58,541 nt of DNA from JANWWM01 sp046719715 (GTDB taxonomy: Bacteria > Bacteroidota > Chlorobiia > Chlorobiales > Thermochlorobacteraceae), in contig JBDNCJ010000013.1 in NCBI GenBank assembly GCA_046719715.1, positions 1 to 58,541 of the forward strand. The letters are read 5' to 3'. Positions 34,211 to 42,250 of the stretch are shown here, piece after piece. The notes beneath the pieces were generated by a model. It had not been told where the DNA came from. It saw only the letters and a list, made by a program, of their open reading frames with translations, and did no database searches. Numbering within the stretch: position 1 is the stretch's first letter; each line of letters opens with the position of its first letter. Position numbers and translations under genes: made by a program.

Positions 34211-34240
34211 AAAATGTAACAAACTGAGAGTTGCAGTCAA
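34211..34240 (-). promoter_or_regulatory. Promoter of the dndC-like operon
   Basis: Minus strand: TTG (34240-34238, within TTGACT), exactly 19 bases, then TACATTTT (34218-34211), 7 of 8 matches to TAnnTTTG. The -10 box ends only 4 bases before the ATG, so transcription should begin at or next to the start codon (leaderless mRNA). No Shine-Dalgarno is present. Confidence 0.65.
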
Positions 34241-34368
34241 TCCACAAGAGCATATTGGAATGAAAGCGGTTGAGTGTGAGGAAGTTATCACCTTGAAAAG
34301 CAAATTCAAACTTTCCCAAAGCGCGTCGCACATCGTATATTTACAATCACTTCAAAATTGACCGCCAA

Positions 34369-35577
34369 ATGAGTGCCTTAAACCACGTCGCCGAAGAATA
34401 CATTTTACTGTCGCATCGCTTGGATAAGCACCAGCAAGGGCTTGTCGATGCGCATTACGGCAGAGCGTCTGAACTCAAATCACAGGTTGAGCGCGAGCCA
34501 ATGTGCCCGCTGGATACGCTCTTTGCTGACGCGCAACGCCTCTTGAACGCCCTCAACGGCGACGACTCTGAACGCGCCGTCTATCTTCAAAAACAAACCA
34601 TCGCGCTCAAAACCATCATTGAAAAAAAACAACGCAAGCCGATTTCCTATCGCGACGAAGCACGGCTCTGCTACGGCATTTCAACGCTGGAGTATGCCAG
34701 CGAGCGCGAATTCACCGACCTTCTCCTTGAAATTGACGAGCGGCTCGATGCAAAGCAATTCGGAAACGGTAGCCTTCCTGAACGCTTTATCACTTGGCGC
34801 AAACGGTTTGAACTCGAAGGCGAAGACCTCATGGCGTTCATTCAATCGTCAATGGCGTATGCGAAATTGAAAACGGAATCACTCTTTCCGCTTCCCGAAA
34901 ATTCCGTCGAGGTCAGCCTTGTGCGCGAAAAGCCTTGGGCGGGCTACCATTGGTATCGCGGCAACTACCAATCGCTCTACGAACTGAACATTGACGTCCC
35001 GACCACCATTTGGGGCGTGCTTCACACCACCACACATGAAGCCTTTTGCGGACATCATACCGAAGCCGTTGTCAAAGAATCCGAACTCGTACGCAAACAA
35101 GGATTCATCGAGTTCAGTATCAATTTGCTCGGCACGCCGTGTAGCACACTCTCCGAAGGACTTGCCGAAGCGGCAAACTACATCATCTTCGGCGAAACGC
35201 CCGCCGTGATTGAATGGCTACAATCGCATGAACACTTGCACCGTTGCACGATTTCAGAAAACGACGCGCGCTTAATTGAACTCATTGAAGAACTTGGACG
35301 AAAGCCCATCGTCAATGCCGCACTGTTGATGTATGACGAAGCCGAAACCGATGAAGCCGTCTTTGCTTACTTGCGTCAATACCTTCCAAGCGAAGACACG
35401 CTGATTCGTCGCACCGTTTCACGCTTGCGCGACGACGACTTCCGCGCCTATATGCTCACCTACCCTATTGGCAAAGCCATGATTATGGACGAACTCTATC
35501 GCTCAAATAATCCTGCCCAAACTTTCTACAACATTCTTAAATCGGTTGACTATCACTTCAATGCCGTTGAAAATTAG
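34369..35577 (+). CDS. DUF885-like zinc metallopeptidase-type protein
   Basis: 402 residues. A zinc-site motif HEAFCGHH (in TTHEAFCGHHTEAV, about residues 225-232) matches the HExxxGHH pattern of DUF885 proteins, and STLSEGLAEAANYIIFGE supplies the expected downstream Glu helix. The flanks are mostly helical, as in M32/DUF885-like enzymes. The substrate is unknown and no signal peptide is visible, so it is probably cytoplasmic. It is divergent from the dndC-like operon. The next gene begins inside its 3' end (ATG 35561), so the two are coupled. Confidence 0.72.
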   Translation: MSALNHVAEEYILLSHRLDKHQQGLVDAHYGRASELKSQVEREPMCPLDTLFADAQRLLNALNGDDSERAVYLQKQTIALKTIIEKKQRKPISYRDEARLCYGISTLEYASEREFTDLLLEIDERLDAKQFGNGSLPERFITWRKRFELEGEDLMAFIQSSMAYAKLKTESLFPLPENSVEVSLVREKPWAGYHWYRGNYQSLYELNIDVPTTIWGVLHTTTHEAFCGHHTEAVVKESELVRKQGFIEFSINLLGTPCSTLSEGLAEAANYIIFGETPAVIEWLQSHEHLHRCTISENDARLIELIEELGRKPIVNAALLMYDEAETDEAVFAYLRQYLPSEDTLIRRTVSRLRDDDFRAYMLTYPIGKAMIMDELYRSNNPAQTFYNILKSVDYHFNAVEN

Positions 35578-36544
35578 ACTGCTTGCGTGCGCGTTGATGA
35601 TACTCTTCGCTTCGTGTTCGCGCCGTGAGGGCGGTTTGTATGTTATTTCCGAAGGTCGTCAATATGGCTACATGGATAGAACGGGAAAGGTGATTATCAC
35701 ACCGCAATACGACGCGGCAACGGCGTTTTCCGAAGGACGGGCGATTGTCGGTCAGAAAGGCAACTTCGGGGTTATGAACGAGAATGGTTCGCTTCTCACG
35801 CAGATTCAATACAGCGACATTCGTCCCTACTCCGAAGGCTTTGCGGTCGTGCGTATTGGCAAAACCTTTGGCTACTTCGATAGCGAAGGCACGCTCGCCA
35901 TTAAACCTGAATTCCGAAACGCCATGCGATTCAGTGAAGGACTTGCCGCTGTTGAAATGATGGACTCCGCAAGGTGGGGGTTCATCGACAAAGAAGGGCG
36001 CAAAGTCATTCCGCCGCAGTATGACTTATCCGCGCGCTTCTCGCAAGGACGCGCTATGGTGATGATAAACGGCAAGTGCGGATTCATCGATAAGCAAGGC
36101 ACAATCGTTATTAAACCGCAATTTGATGACGCGCGTGATTTTTCCGACAGCCTTTGCGCCGTCCGTATCGGCAACTGCTGGGGCTATGTCAATTTTGGCG
36201 CGAAGCCCGTCATTGAGTTGAAGTTCGAAAATGCACTTTCATTCAGCGAAGGACTTGCCGCCGTGCAAGATACCGCCTCGCATCGCTGGGGATTCATCGA
36301 TAGACAAGGCAAAAGCGTGATTGCGCCGCAATTTGAAAGCGTCGTCGAATCGTTTCATAGTGGCTATGCGTCCGTCAGGCAGAACGGCAAGGTCGGCGTG
36401 ATTGACAAAAGCGGCAAGTGGGTGATTGAGCCTCAATACGACTTCGTCGGAAAGTTCGTCGATGGATTGGCGCAGGTGCTGAACGAAGGCGCAATCGGTT
36501 ATGTCGATACCGCAGGGCATTTCGTGCGCACGCTTACCGAGTAA
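35561..36544 (+). CDS. WG-repeat lipoprotein
   Basis: 327 residues from ATG 35561, giving a lipoprotein signal (LLACALMILFASC, Cys20). The mature part is about ten WG/KWG-type repeats, each about 24-30 residues: GYMDRTGKVIITPQYDAATAFSEGRA, GFIDKEGRKVIPPQYD, GVIDKSGKWVIEPQYD and so on. These beta-hairpin repeats are common in envelope proteins of Bacteroidota; function is unknown, probably protein or glycan binding. The first 17 bases overlap the preceding gene. Confidence 0.88.
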   Translation: MPLKIRLLACALMILFASCSRREGGLYVISEGRQYGYMDRTGKVIITPQYDAATAFSEGRAIVGQKGNFGVMNENGSLLTQIQYSDIRPYSEGFAVVRIGKTFGYFDSEGTLAIKPEFRNAMRFSEGLAAVEMMDSARWGFIDKEGRKVIPPQYDLSARFSQGRAMVMINGKCGFIDKQGTIVIKPQFDDARDFSDSLCAVRIGNCWGYVNFGAKPVIELKFENALSFSEGLAAVQDTASHRWGFIDRQGKSVIAPQFESVVESFHSGYASVRQNGKVGVIDKSGKWVIEPQYDFVGKFVDGLAQVLNEGAIGYVDTAGHFVRTLTE

Positions 36545-36623
36545 AACACGCCTGAAGATCGTTCACCCCATCGAATCCGCCGTTCAAAGAGGATTTACGA
36601 AACCCTTCAAAATTCATCGAAAT

Positions 36624-36645
36624 AAAAAAGGCGACCGAAGTCGCC
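36624..36645 (-). terminator. Rho-independent terminator of the tandem ncRNA
   Basis: Minus strand GGCGAC (36645-36640), TTCG tetraloop, GTCGCC (36635-36630), then six T. A perfect 6-bp G/C stem with a UUCG loop. It lies 79 bases past the end of the convergent WG-repeat gene and could also slow transcription from that side (A-run on the plus strand precedes it). Confidence 0.9.
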
Positions 36646-36710
36646 CCGCAGTTGACAAGTGTCCCCCACATCACTTGCCATAGTAGACAGGGTGCCTACT
36701 ACTTTACTGC
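36624..36710 (-). ncRNA. Structured RNA, copy 2 (distal) with strong terminator
   Basis: Minus-strand order: outer stem GCAGT/ACTGC (36706-36710 with 36648-36652) encloses hairpin 1, TAGTAG/CTACTA (36696-36701 with 36681-36686, loop GCACCCTGT), and hairpin 2, CAAGTG/CACTTG (36672-36677 with 36656-36661, loop ATGTGGGGGA). A terminator follows: GGCGAC-TTCG-GTCGCC (36645-36630) plus T6. Compared with copy 1 the stems differ in sequence but keep pairing, while the loops are conserved, which is evidence for selected RNA structure. The layout (two stem-loops then a Rho-independent terminator, free-standing) resembles the Chlorobi-1 RNA class; identity is not confirmed. Confidence 0.8.
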
Positions 36711-36723
36711 TACCCAAATAAAT

Positions 36724-36806
36724 AGCGGACTTGCGTCCGCTACGCAACTGATAGGTGTCCCCCACATCACCTATCACAATGAACAGGGCGTCCATTGCTT
36801 TGTTGC
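36724..36806 (-). ncRNA. Structured RNA, copy 1 (promoter-proximal)
   Basis: Same architecture as copy 2. Outer stem GCAAC/GTTGC (36802-36806 with 36744-36748). Hairpin 1 is CAATG/CATTG (36793-36797 with 36777-36781, loop GACGCCCTGTT). Hairpin 2 is GATAGGTG/CACCTATC (36768-36775 with 36750-36757, loop ATGTGGGGGA). A terminator-like hairpin AGCGGAC-GCAA-GTCCGCT (36741-36724) follows, with the weak tail ATTTATTT. The tail is imperfect, so read-through into copy 2 is likely. The -10-like TATTTATTTG before copy 2 is part of the duplicated unit, so copy 2 might also have a weak promoter. Confidence 0.8.
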
Positions 36807-36811
36807 TGATG

Positions 36812-36874
36812 CAAAAATACAACATTTTGAAAGTTTGTCAAGAGGTTTCTGAAAAAAAGTTAACAATTTTTTTA
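36812..36874 (-). promoter_or_regulatory. Promoter of the tandem ncRNA with A/T-rich upstream element
   Basis: Minus strand: TTGACA (36841-36836), with TTG-N19-TATTTTTG (36819-36812), a perfect match to the Bacteroidota-type -10. Transcription would start about 36805, precisely at the 5' edge of the copy 1 outer stem. Upstream, 36853-36874 is AAAAAAAGTTAACAATTTTTTT, a near-palindrome of A- and T-tracts that could act as an UP element or an operator. Confidence 0.8.
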
Positions 36875-36898
36875 TGGTGCGCTGAAACAGGCATTTTT

Positions 36899-37555
36899 TT
36901 ACGCAATTAAGCCATACTGCAAGGCGAGTTTGACGAGTTCGGCGGCGTTTTGGGCACCCAATTTTTTAATCATGTTGCTTCGATGCACCTCAACGGTGCG
37001 CGGGCTAATGAAAAGTTTTTTTGCAATCTGTTTTGTAGAAAGTCCTTCGGCGACGCAGTGAAGAATTTCCTTTTCGCGCTCCGTCAGTGTTGGCGTGCGT
37101 TCCTCTTTCGGGGGTGACGCTTTGGGTGGCTCGGGTGAAAAACTTTGCATGACGGTTTGAGCGACGTCGCTTTGGTAATAAACCCCGCCGCTTGCAACCG
37201 TGTGAATGGCTTTGAGCAGTTCGTCGCGTGCCACGCTTTTGAGCAAGTAGCCGCTTGCGCCGTTTTTAAGGCTTTTGATGACGTATTCGGGCTCTTCGTG
37301 CATGGAAAGCATAATCACTTTGGTATCGGGCGAAAGTGATTTAATGGCTTTGATTGCATCTAACCCGCCAAGTTGCGGCATTGAAATGTCGAGAAGCATC
37401 ACGGCGGGCTTGTGCGTTTTGGCAAACTCAATCGCTTGTGTGCCGTTTTCGGCTTCGGCGAGAATGGCGATGTCGGTTACGCCGCTCAGGAGCGATTTGA
37501 TGCCGTCGCGCACAAGGCGGTGGTCATCGGCAAGAATCAGCGTGATTTTTTTCAT
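36899..37555 (-). CDS. NarL/LuxR-family response regulator
   Basis: 218 residues. A receiver domain (1-120) with acidic pair D10/D11, phospho-acceptor D56 (LLDISMP), T/S switch LSMHEEP and K105-type Lys (YLLKSV). A proline-rich linker (~140-152) and a LuxR helix-turn-helix follow (LTEREKEILHCVAEGLSTKQIAKKLFISPRTVEVHRSNMIKKLG). It is encoded 2 bases after its histidine kinase, so they form one two-component system. Targets are unknown; the interlocked NhaD-like gene and the adjacent ncRNA are candidates. Confidence 0.95.
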   Translation of the reverse strand: MKKITLILADDHRLVRDGIKSLLSGVTDIAILAEAENGTQAIEFAKTHKPAVMLLDISMPQLGGLDAIKAIKSLSPDTKVIMLSMHEEPEYVIKSLKNGASGYLLKSVARDELLKAIHTVASGGVYYQSDVAQTVMQSFSPEPPKASPPKEERTPTLTEREKEILHCVAEGLSTKQIAKKLFISPRTVEVHRSNMIKKLGAQNAAELVKLALQYGLIA

Positions 37556-37557
37556 AA

Positions 37558-39303
37558 TCAGGTTCGGTCAAGCGTTGGAAGCGTGACTTCAATCGTTGTG
37601 CCTTGATTCGGGTGTGTGTCGATAGTGCATGTACCGCCTAAAAGTTTAGCTCGTTCTTGCATGTTGCGAAGTCCGTTTTGATGAGCAAGGCGGTTGAAAG
37701 TAAACCCTTTGCCGTTATCGGAAAACAAGAAGTAAATCTTGTTTGCGCGTTCATCAAGCGAAAGATGAATCGCGGAAGCGTCGGCGTATTTGAGCGCATT
37801 GTTCATGGCTTCTTGCGCAATTCGAAAAATCCCAATTTCCAACCGTTCATCAAATCGCCGCTCCGAATCAAGGGCGGAGGTGAAGTGGAGTGTCGTGTCA
37901 GTGCGTTTCGCCGTTTGCGAGACCAATTTTTGAAGCGCGGCATTCAATCCGAAATCCATCAACACGCGCGGCATCAGGTTGTAGGAAAGTTGTCGCACTT
38001 CATCAATCGCATCATCAAGCAACATGAGCAATTCGTCACGCTTTTCCGACGGCGGAAGCGACTGCGCCTGAAATTTGATGGCGGTGAGAATTTGTCCAAG
38101 CCCATCGTGTAACTCTCGCGAAATGCGATTGCGCTCCGACTCTTCCCCTTCAAGAAGCAAGGCGGTGCGCAAGGCGCGTTCCTTCTCGGCAAGTTCCATC
38201 AATCGCTTTAATTCCGACTGCATTTTTAGAAGCGACTTGCCCGTTTCATCTTGCTCACTGAGCGGTGAGAAGGTGGCTTCAAAATTACCGTTTCCGATTT
38301 CGGTGGCAAACGTGCGCGTGCGATTGAGCGCATCGATGAGCCGCGAGAGCGACGTCGCAATCGCTTTGATTTCGCTGATGCTTGTGCGCGGAAACGAGCG
38401 AACCGTTAAATCCCCAACGGAAACTTGCTCAATGAGCGTACGGATTTCTTGAATCGGCTTCGAGAGTGTGCGGGCAATCACCAGTGAAACCCCTCCGAGC
38501 AAGACGCCGACAGCAAAGGCAATCAGCAAGACGCGCCGACGCATCGCGTCAATTGGCACAAGTACTTCGGCGTAATCAATTTCCGAAAGAATCGCCCATT
38601 TGTGTGTGGAAAATTCAATCACGGAAAATGAACTGAGCACTTCAACGCCACGATAATCCTTCACAATCATCGGCGTGTGCTCGCCACGAAATGCCGCTTC
38701 AACGGCATCGGTTTTGGCGGGCAGTTTAAGCACCGTCGGCGTGCTGAAAAAGCGCGAATTGGAGCGCATGATGAAGTCGCTTCCGACAAGATAACTTTCA
38801 CCCGATTCGCCTAAGCCGCTCCGCTCGGTCAGCACATCGTTAATGGCGTCAAAGGATTGAACAAGTAAAATCCATCCGCCGCCGATATGCCGCGCACCAA
38901 CATAAAACATCGGCAGTTGGGCAGAATCGCACCAAAAGAGGTCGGAGATGACGGTTTCGTGAGCGACAGGCGGAATCGGCAACGACGAGCAAGGGATTTG
39001 TGAATAGACGACCTGCCACGTGCTATCAAGCAGAACGATATTGGCGAGCGAGCTTCGCCCTTTCGGAATTTGAATCAGACGAGTCAAATCCTGCATGGAA
39101 GCAAGCTCAGCAGCGCGTGCGGAAAGCGAAGCAAATAAATCATGCAGGTTGGTTTTCTTTAACGTTTTCACGGAAGTCAGTTGCTCAAAAGCACGCTCGA
39201 TGAGGGCGGTTCGGGAATCTTGATAGAAAAAGTACGACACAATGCCAATCGCGCCTAAGCCAACGAGGAGGAACGAGAGTAGGAGTTGTTTCGATATTGT
39301 CAT
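37558..39303 (-). CDS. Sensor histidine kinase, NarX/DegS type with Cache-like sensor and HAMP
   Basis: 581 residues. Transmembrane helix 1 at ~7-27. A periplasmic sensor domain at ~28-255, with dCache-like features (VLLDSTWQVVYSQIP, GESGESYLVGSDFIMRSNSRF). TM2 at ~258-278, then HAMP at ~279-332. The HisKA_3 dimerisation helix ESERNRISRELHDGLGQILT carries H399, and the HATPase domain has EAMNNALKYADA and DNGKGFTF. H-D-G-L spacing is that of kinases that partner NarL-type regulators. The ligand is unknown; dCache domains bind small molecules. The promoter is interlocked with that of the antiporter gene. Confidence 0.93.
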   Translation of the reverse strand: MTISKQLLLSFLLVGLGAIGIVSYFFYQDSRTALIERAFEQLTSVKTLKKTNLHDLFASLSARAAELASMQDLTRLIQIPKGRSSLANIVLLDSTWQVVYSQIPCSSLPIPPVAHETVISDLFWCDSAQLPMFYVGARHIGGGWILLVQSFDAINDVLTERSGLGESGESYLVGSDFIMRSNSRFFSTPTVLKLPAKTDAVEAAFRGEHTPMIVKDYRGVEVLSSFSVIEFSTHKWAILSEIDYAEVLVPIDAMRRRVLLIAFAVGVLLGGVSLVIARTLSKPIQEIRTLIEQVSVGDLTVRSFPRTSISEIKAIATSLSRLIDALNRTRTFATEIGNGNFEATFSPLSEQDETGKSLLKMQSELKRLMELAEKERALRTALLLEGEESERNRISRELHDGLGQILTAIKFQAQSLPPSEKRDELLMLLDDAIDEVRQLSYNLMPRVLMDFGLNAALQKLVSQTAKRTDTTLHFTSALDSERRFDERLEIGIFRIAQEAMNNALKYADASAIHLSLDERANKIYFLFSDNGKGFTFNRLAHQNGLRNMQERAKLLGGTCTIDTHPNQGTTIEVTLPTLDRT

Positions 39304-39317
39304 TTTTTTTTAATGGC

Positions 39318-39348
39318 TTTCCGAAAGCAGAAACATACCGTATTTTTG
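39318..39348 (+). promoter_or_regulatory. Promoter of the NhaD-like antiporter gene
   Basis: TTTC (39318-39321), 19 bases, TATTTTTG (39341-39348). The -10 is a perfect match and the -33 has one mismatch. It is about 40 bases upstream of the start codon and overlaps the oppositely directed promoter at 39330-39359. Confidence 0.65.
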
Positions 39349-39359
39349 CCGACTATCAA
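39330..39359 (-). promoter_or_regulatory. Promoter of the two-component operon
   Basis: Minus strand TTG (39359-39357), 19 bases, TATGTTTC (39337-39330), 7 of 8 positions of the -10. Its spacer contains the -10 of the plus-strand antiporter promoter, so both cannot be occupied by polymerase at once. Confidence 0.6.
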
Positions 39360-39388
39360 CCGCATTTCATAAAAACCAAATCCAAATC

Positions 39389-40687
39389 ATGCACGACCAG
39401 CACGAAATTTCCGTTTTTCTGCTCATTCCATTCGCCGTGCTTTTAGCCGCCATTGCCATAATGCCGCTGGTGCTTGCTCACTTTTGGGAAAGCAACCGCA
39501 ATAAACTCATTGTGGCACTGGTGTGTAGCCTGCCCGTATTGGTTTTTTTAATCTACAACTCGATGTGGCATGAAATCAAGCACGCACTTCTCTTTGACTA
39601 CGTGCCATTCCTCATTTTGCTTGGCGCGCTCTTTGTGATTACGGGCGGAATCAATATCACAGGAGATATTGAGGCGAAGCCAAGCATCAACACGGGGTTT
39701 ATGGCGGTTGGCGCGGTGCTCGCGTCGTTGATGGGAACGACGGGCGCAGCGATGCTCCTCATTCGTCCGCTCTTGGAAACCAACGCCGAGCGGCAGTTCA
39801 AGGTGCATACCGTCCTCTTTTTCATCGGCATCGTCGCCAACTGCGGCGGATTGGTGACGCCGCTTGGAGACCCGCCACTCTTCGTGCTCTATTTGCGCGG
39901 CGTTCCTTTTGAATGGTTTCTGAACCTTCTGCCCGTTTGGCTTTTCACGAACATCATCTTGCTGGCGACGTACTTCGGCGTGGATTCCTACTACTACTAT
40001 CAAAAAGAAAGCCTTGCCGATTTGAAGCGCGATGTCGAAGAAGTTCGCCCGATAAAAATTACAGGAACCATCAACTTCGCGTTGCTTTTAGGCGTGGTCT
40101 TCTCGGTGGCGTTTCTCAACGAGCAATACATTCCGCTTTTCAAGCAAAACGAGTATGCGAAATTTTTGCGTGAAGCGGTGATTTTGTTGCTGTTGGGACT
40201 TTCACTGTGGTTGACGAAAAAAGAAGTGCGCGAGGCAAATAAATTCTCGTGGCACCCGATTGAAGAAGTCGCGTATCTCTTTTTGGGGATTTTCATCACG
40301 ATGATTCCATGTCTGCTCTTTTTGGAAGCCAATGCGCCGACGTTGGGTATATCAAGCCCCGTGCAATTCTTCTATGCGACGGGCGTGTTGAGCGGGGTTT
40401 TGGATAACACGCCGACCGCCGTTACTTTTTACTCGCTGGCGTTGGGATTGGGGCAACAAGACCCCATGATGGTTGCAGGCATTCCGGAAATGTTGCTCAA
40501 AGCGATTTGTATCGGCGCGGTTTTTTTTGGCGCGATGACTTACATCGGCAACGCGCCGAATTTTATGGTCAAAGCTGTCGCCGAAGAGCAAGGCGTAGAG
40601 ATGCCGAGTTTCGTCGGCTATGTGGCGAAATTTTCGCTCGTGGTGCTTTTGCCGCTCTTTGTTTTGGTGCAGTTGATTTTCTTTTAG
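39389..40687 (+). CDS. NhaD/ArsB-like sodium:proton antiporter
   Basis: 432 residues, about 12 helices, of the ion-transporter superfamily that includes NhaD and ArsB/CitM. Characteristic pieces: LGALFVITGGINITGDIEAKP, ASLMGTTGAAMLLIRPLL, GIVANCGGLVTPLGDPPLFVLYLRGVPFEWFL, SGVLDNTPTAVTF and MTYIGNAPNFMVKAVAEE. It should exchange Na+ for H+ across the inner membrane. Its last 4 bases overlap the end of the convergent lpxL-like gene (TTAG serves both stops). Confidence 0.88.
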   Translation: MHDQHEISVFLLIPFAVLLAAIAIMPLVLAHFWESNRNKLIVALVCSLPVLVFLIYNSMWHEIKHALLFDYVPFLILLGALFVITGGINITGDIEAKPSINTGFMAVGAVLASLMGTTGAAMLLIRPLLETNAERQFKVHTVLFFIGIVANCGGLVTPLGDPPLFVLYLRGVPFEWFLNLLPVWLFTNIILLATYFGVDSYYYYQKESLADLKRDVEEVRPIKITGTINFALLLGVVFSVAFLNEQYIPLFKQNEYAKFLREAVILLLLGLSLWLTKKEVREANKFSWHPIEEVAYLFLGIFITMIPCLLFLEANAPTLGISSPVQFFYATGVLSGVLDNTPTAVTFYSLALGLGQQDPMMVAGIPEMLLKAICIGAVFFGAMTYIGNAPNFMVKAVAEEQGVEMPSFVGYVAKFSLVVLLPLFVLVQLIFF

Positions 40688-41625
40688 GCGGAATGCGCCG
40701 TCTGTTCAGTAGCGGCAGGCAACGGTGTTTGAGGCGGCGTGCGCTTCCAACGATTATGTAGCCAGAACCATTGGTCAGGATAGCGGCGAATGTAAGATTC
40801 AATCGAGCGAGTATATCGCTCGGCTAACACCTTGACATTTTCCGAAGAGAACGCGAGGTCGTCAGTGTTGATTTCGGTGAGTTCCAAGACGTGTTTTCCG
40901 ACGCCGACACGTCGAGGTATAGAAAGAATGATAGGCAATTTGGTACGAAGCGCGAAGACGGCGGCACCAAGAAAAATCGCGGCGTCGCGTCCGAGAAAGG
41001 TGGTAAAGTAATCGTCCGTGTGAGCGGCTTGGTCGCTGAGCAGGGCAAGCAGTTTGCCTTCGCGCAGTCGTTTCAAGCCGAGTTTCGGCGCGTCGCTCAT
41101 TGAGATAAATTCATTGCCGCCCAGCGTGCGCCACTCGAGCATCTTCTTGTCAAGAAATTTGTTGGAAAATGGCTTGTAGACAATCGCGCATGGCTTTGCT
41201 AAAAACGCCCAACACATCGCCTTCAACTCCCAATTTCCAAAATGTGCCGAGACGACAATCGCGCCGTTGCCTTCGGCATAACAGCGCTCGACAAGGTGCA
41301 TATTTTTCACTTCGAAAATTTTTTCCGCATCGGCTTTGGAGCGAATCAGCGGCGCGCGCATAATTTCAAACAGCGATTGCGCCTGTTCAATATAGACTTG
41401 CCGCGCAATGCGCTTTCGTTCTTCCTCTGACTTTTCAGGGAAACAGAGGCGCAAATTCGTTTCCACAAGTTTGCGGCGCAACTTCACGCGCTCATAAAGC
41501 CAGACGCCGACCGCTTCGCCAAGTCGATACACCCGCTCAATCGAGAGCCGACGAATCACCATGCCTATCAGCATAAAAACGCCGTAGACCAACGCGTCGA
41601 CGATGAGTTTGAATACGCGCTTCAT
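40684..41625 (-). CDS. Lipid A/lysophospholipid acyltransferase (LpxL/HtrB family)
   Basis: 313 residues from ATG 41625; upstream codons in frame are not family-like. An N-terminal membrane helix (ALVYGVFMLIGMVIRRL) is followed by RKLVETNLRLCFPEKSEEERKRI, the active-site SAHFGNWEL (H-x4-E), and ALLSDQAAH and WFWLHNRWK near the end, all typical of LpxL-type enzymes. It adds a secondary acyl chain to Kdo2-lipid A or a related lipid at the inner membrane. With rfaE2 and tamB alongside, it indicates an LPS-bearing outer membrane. Confidence 0.88.
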   Translation of the reverse strand: MKRVFKLIVDALVYGVFMLIGMVIRRLSIERVYRLGEAVGVWLYERVKLRRKLVETNLRLCFPEKSEEERKRIARQVYIEQAQSLFEIMRAPLIRSKADAEKIFEVKNMHLVERCYAEGNGAIVVSAHFGNWELKAMCWAFLAKPCAIVYKPFSNKFLDKKMLEWRTLGGNEFISMSDAPKLGLKRLREGKLLALLSDQAAHTDDYFTTFLGRDAAIFLGAAVFALRTKLPIILSIPRRVGVGKHVLELTEINTDDLAFSSENVKVLAERYTRSIESYIRRYPDQWFWLHNRWKRTPPQTPLPAATEQTAHSA

Positions 41626-41733
41626 TGGAATCACATTGAAATTCTTGCTGATTTTTCTTGCCGAAAGAAGGTGCTGGGTTTTGTATCTTCGCACACCTCG
41701 TCCGCGCACCAATAAATAATGAAGTAAAATACG

Positions 41734-42246
41734 ATGACAACGGCACTTTCAATCGATGACGAAAAACCGCTTCTTACGCTCGAAGAAGCCAAAGCCTTCG
41801 TCGCCTTGCACCAGCAACAAGGTCGGACGGTCGTTTTTACCAACGGCTGTTTCGACATCTTGCACGCGGGGCACGTGCAGTATTTGAGCAAAGCCAAAGC
41901 GCTCGGCGACGTGCTTGTGGTTGCTATCAACAGCGACGCGTCGGTCAAGCGATTGAAAGGGGAAAAACGCCCCATCAACACGCAAGAAGATAGAGCATAT
42001 CTTCTCAAAAATCTTAAAGCCGTAGATGCAGTGCTCTTGTTTGAAGACGACACGCCGCTTTCCGTGATTGAAACGCTCTTGCCCGATGTGCTCGTAAAAG
42101 GCGCAGATTGGGCAGTCGAAAACATTGTCGGCAAAGAGATTGTTGAGGCGCATGGTGGAAGTGTTCAAACCATTTCGTTTTTAAATGGGCACTCAACCAC
42201 GGGCACAATTGAAAAAATTTTGAACGCTTATTCCGTTAAGTCCTGA
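41734..42246 (+). CDS. rfaE2: D-glycero-beta-D-manno-heptose 1-phosphate adenylyltransferase
   Basis: 170 residues of the nucleotidyltransferase fold with TNGCFDILHAGHVQYL (HxGH motif), NSDASVKRLKGEKRPIN and LLPDVLVKGADW. It is the free-standing second half of HldE (RfaE domain II), making ADP-heptose for LPS core; the kinase half is not in the window. The tamB gene begins 4 bases later, so they are co-transcribed. Confidence 0.95.
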   Translation: MTTALSIDDEKPLLTLEEAKAFVALHQQQGRTVVFTNGCFDILHAGHVQYLSKAKALGDVLVVAINSDASVKRLKGEKRPINTQEDRAYLLKNLKAVDAVLLFEDDTPLSVIETLLPDVLVKGADWAVENIVGKEIVEAHGGSVQTISFLNGHSTTGTIEKILNAYSVKS

Positions 42247-42250
42247 CACG

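Noticed and set aside
36624..36806. Riboswitch controlling a downstream gene
   Set aside because: On its strand nothing follows except the convergent end of the WG-repeat gene, and it has its own promoter and terminator, so a free-standing RNA is more likely than a cis regulator.
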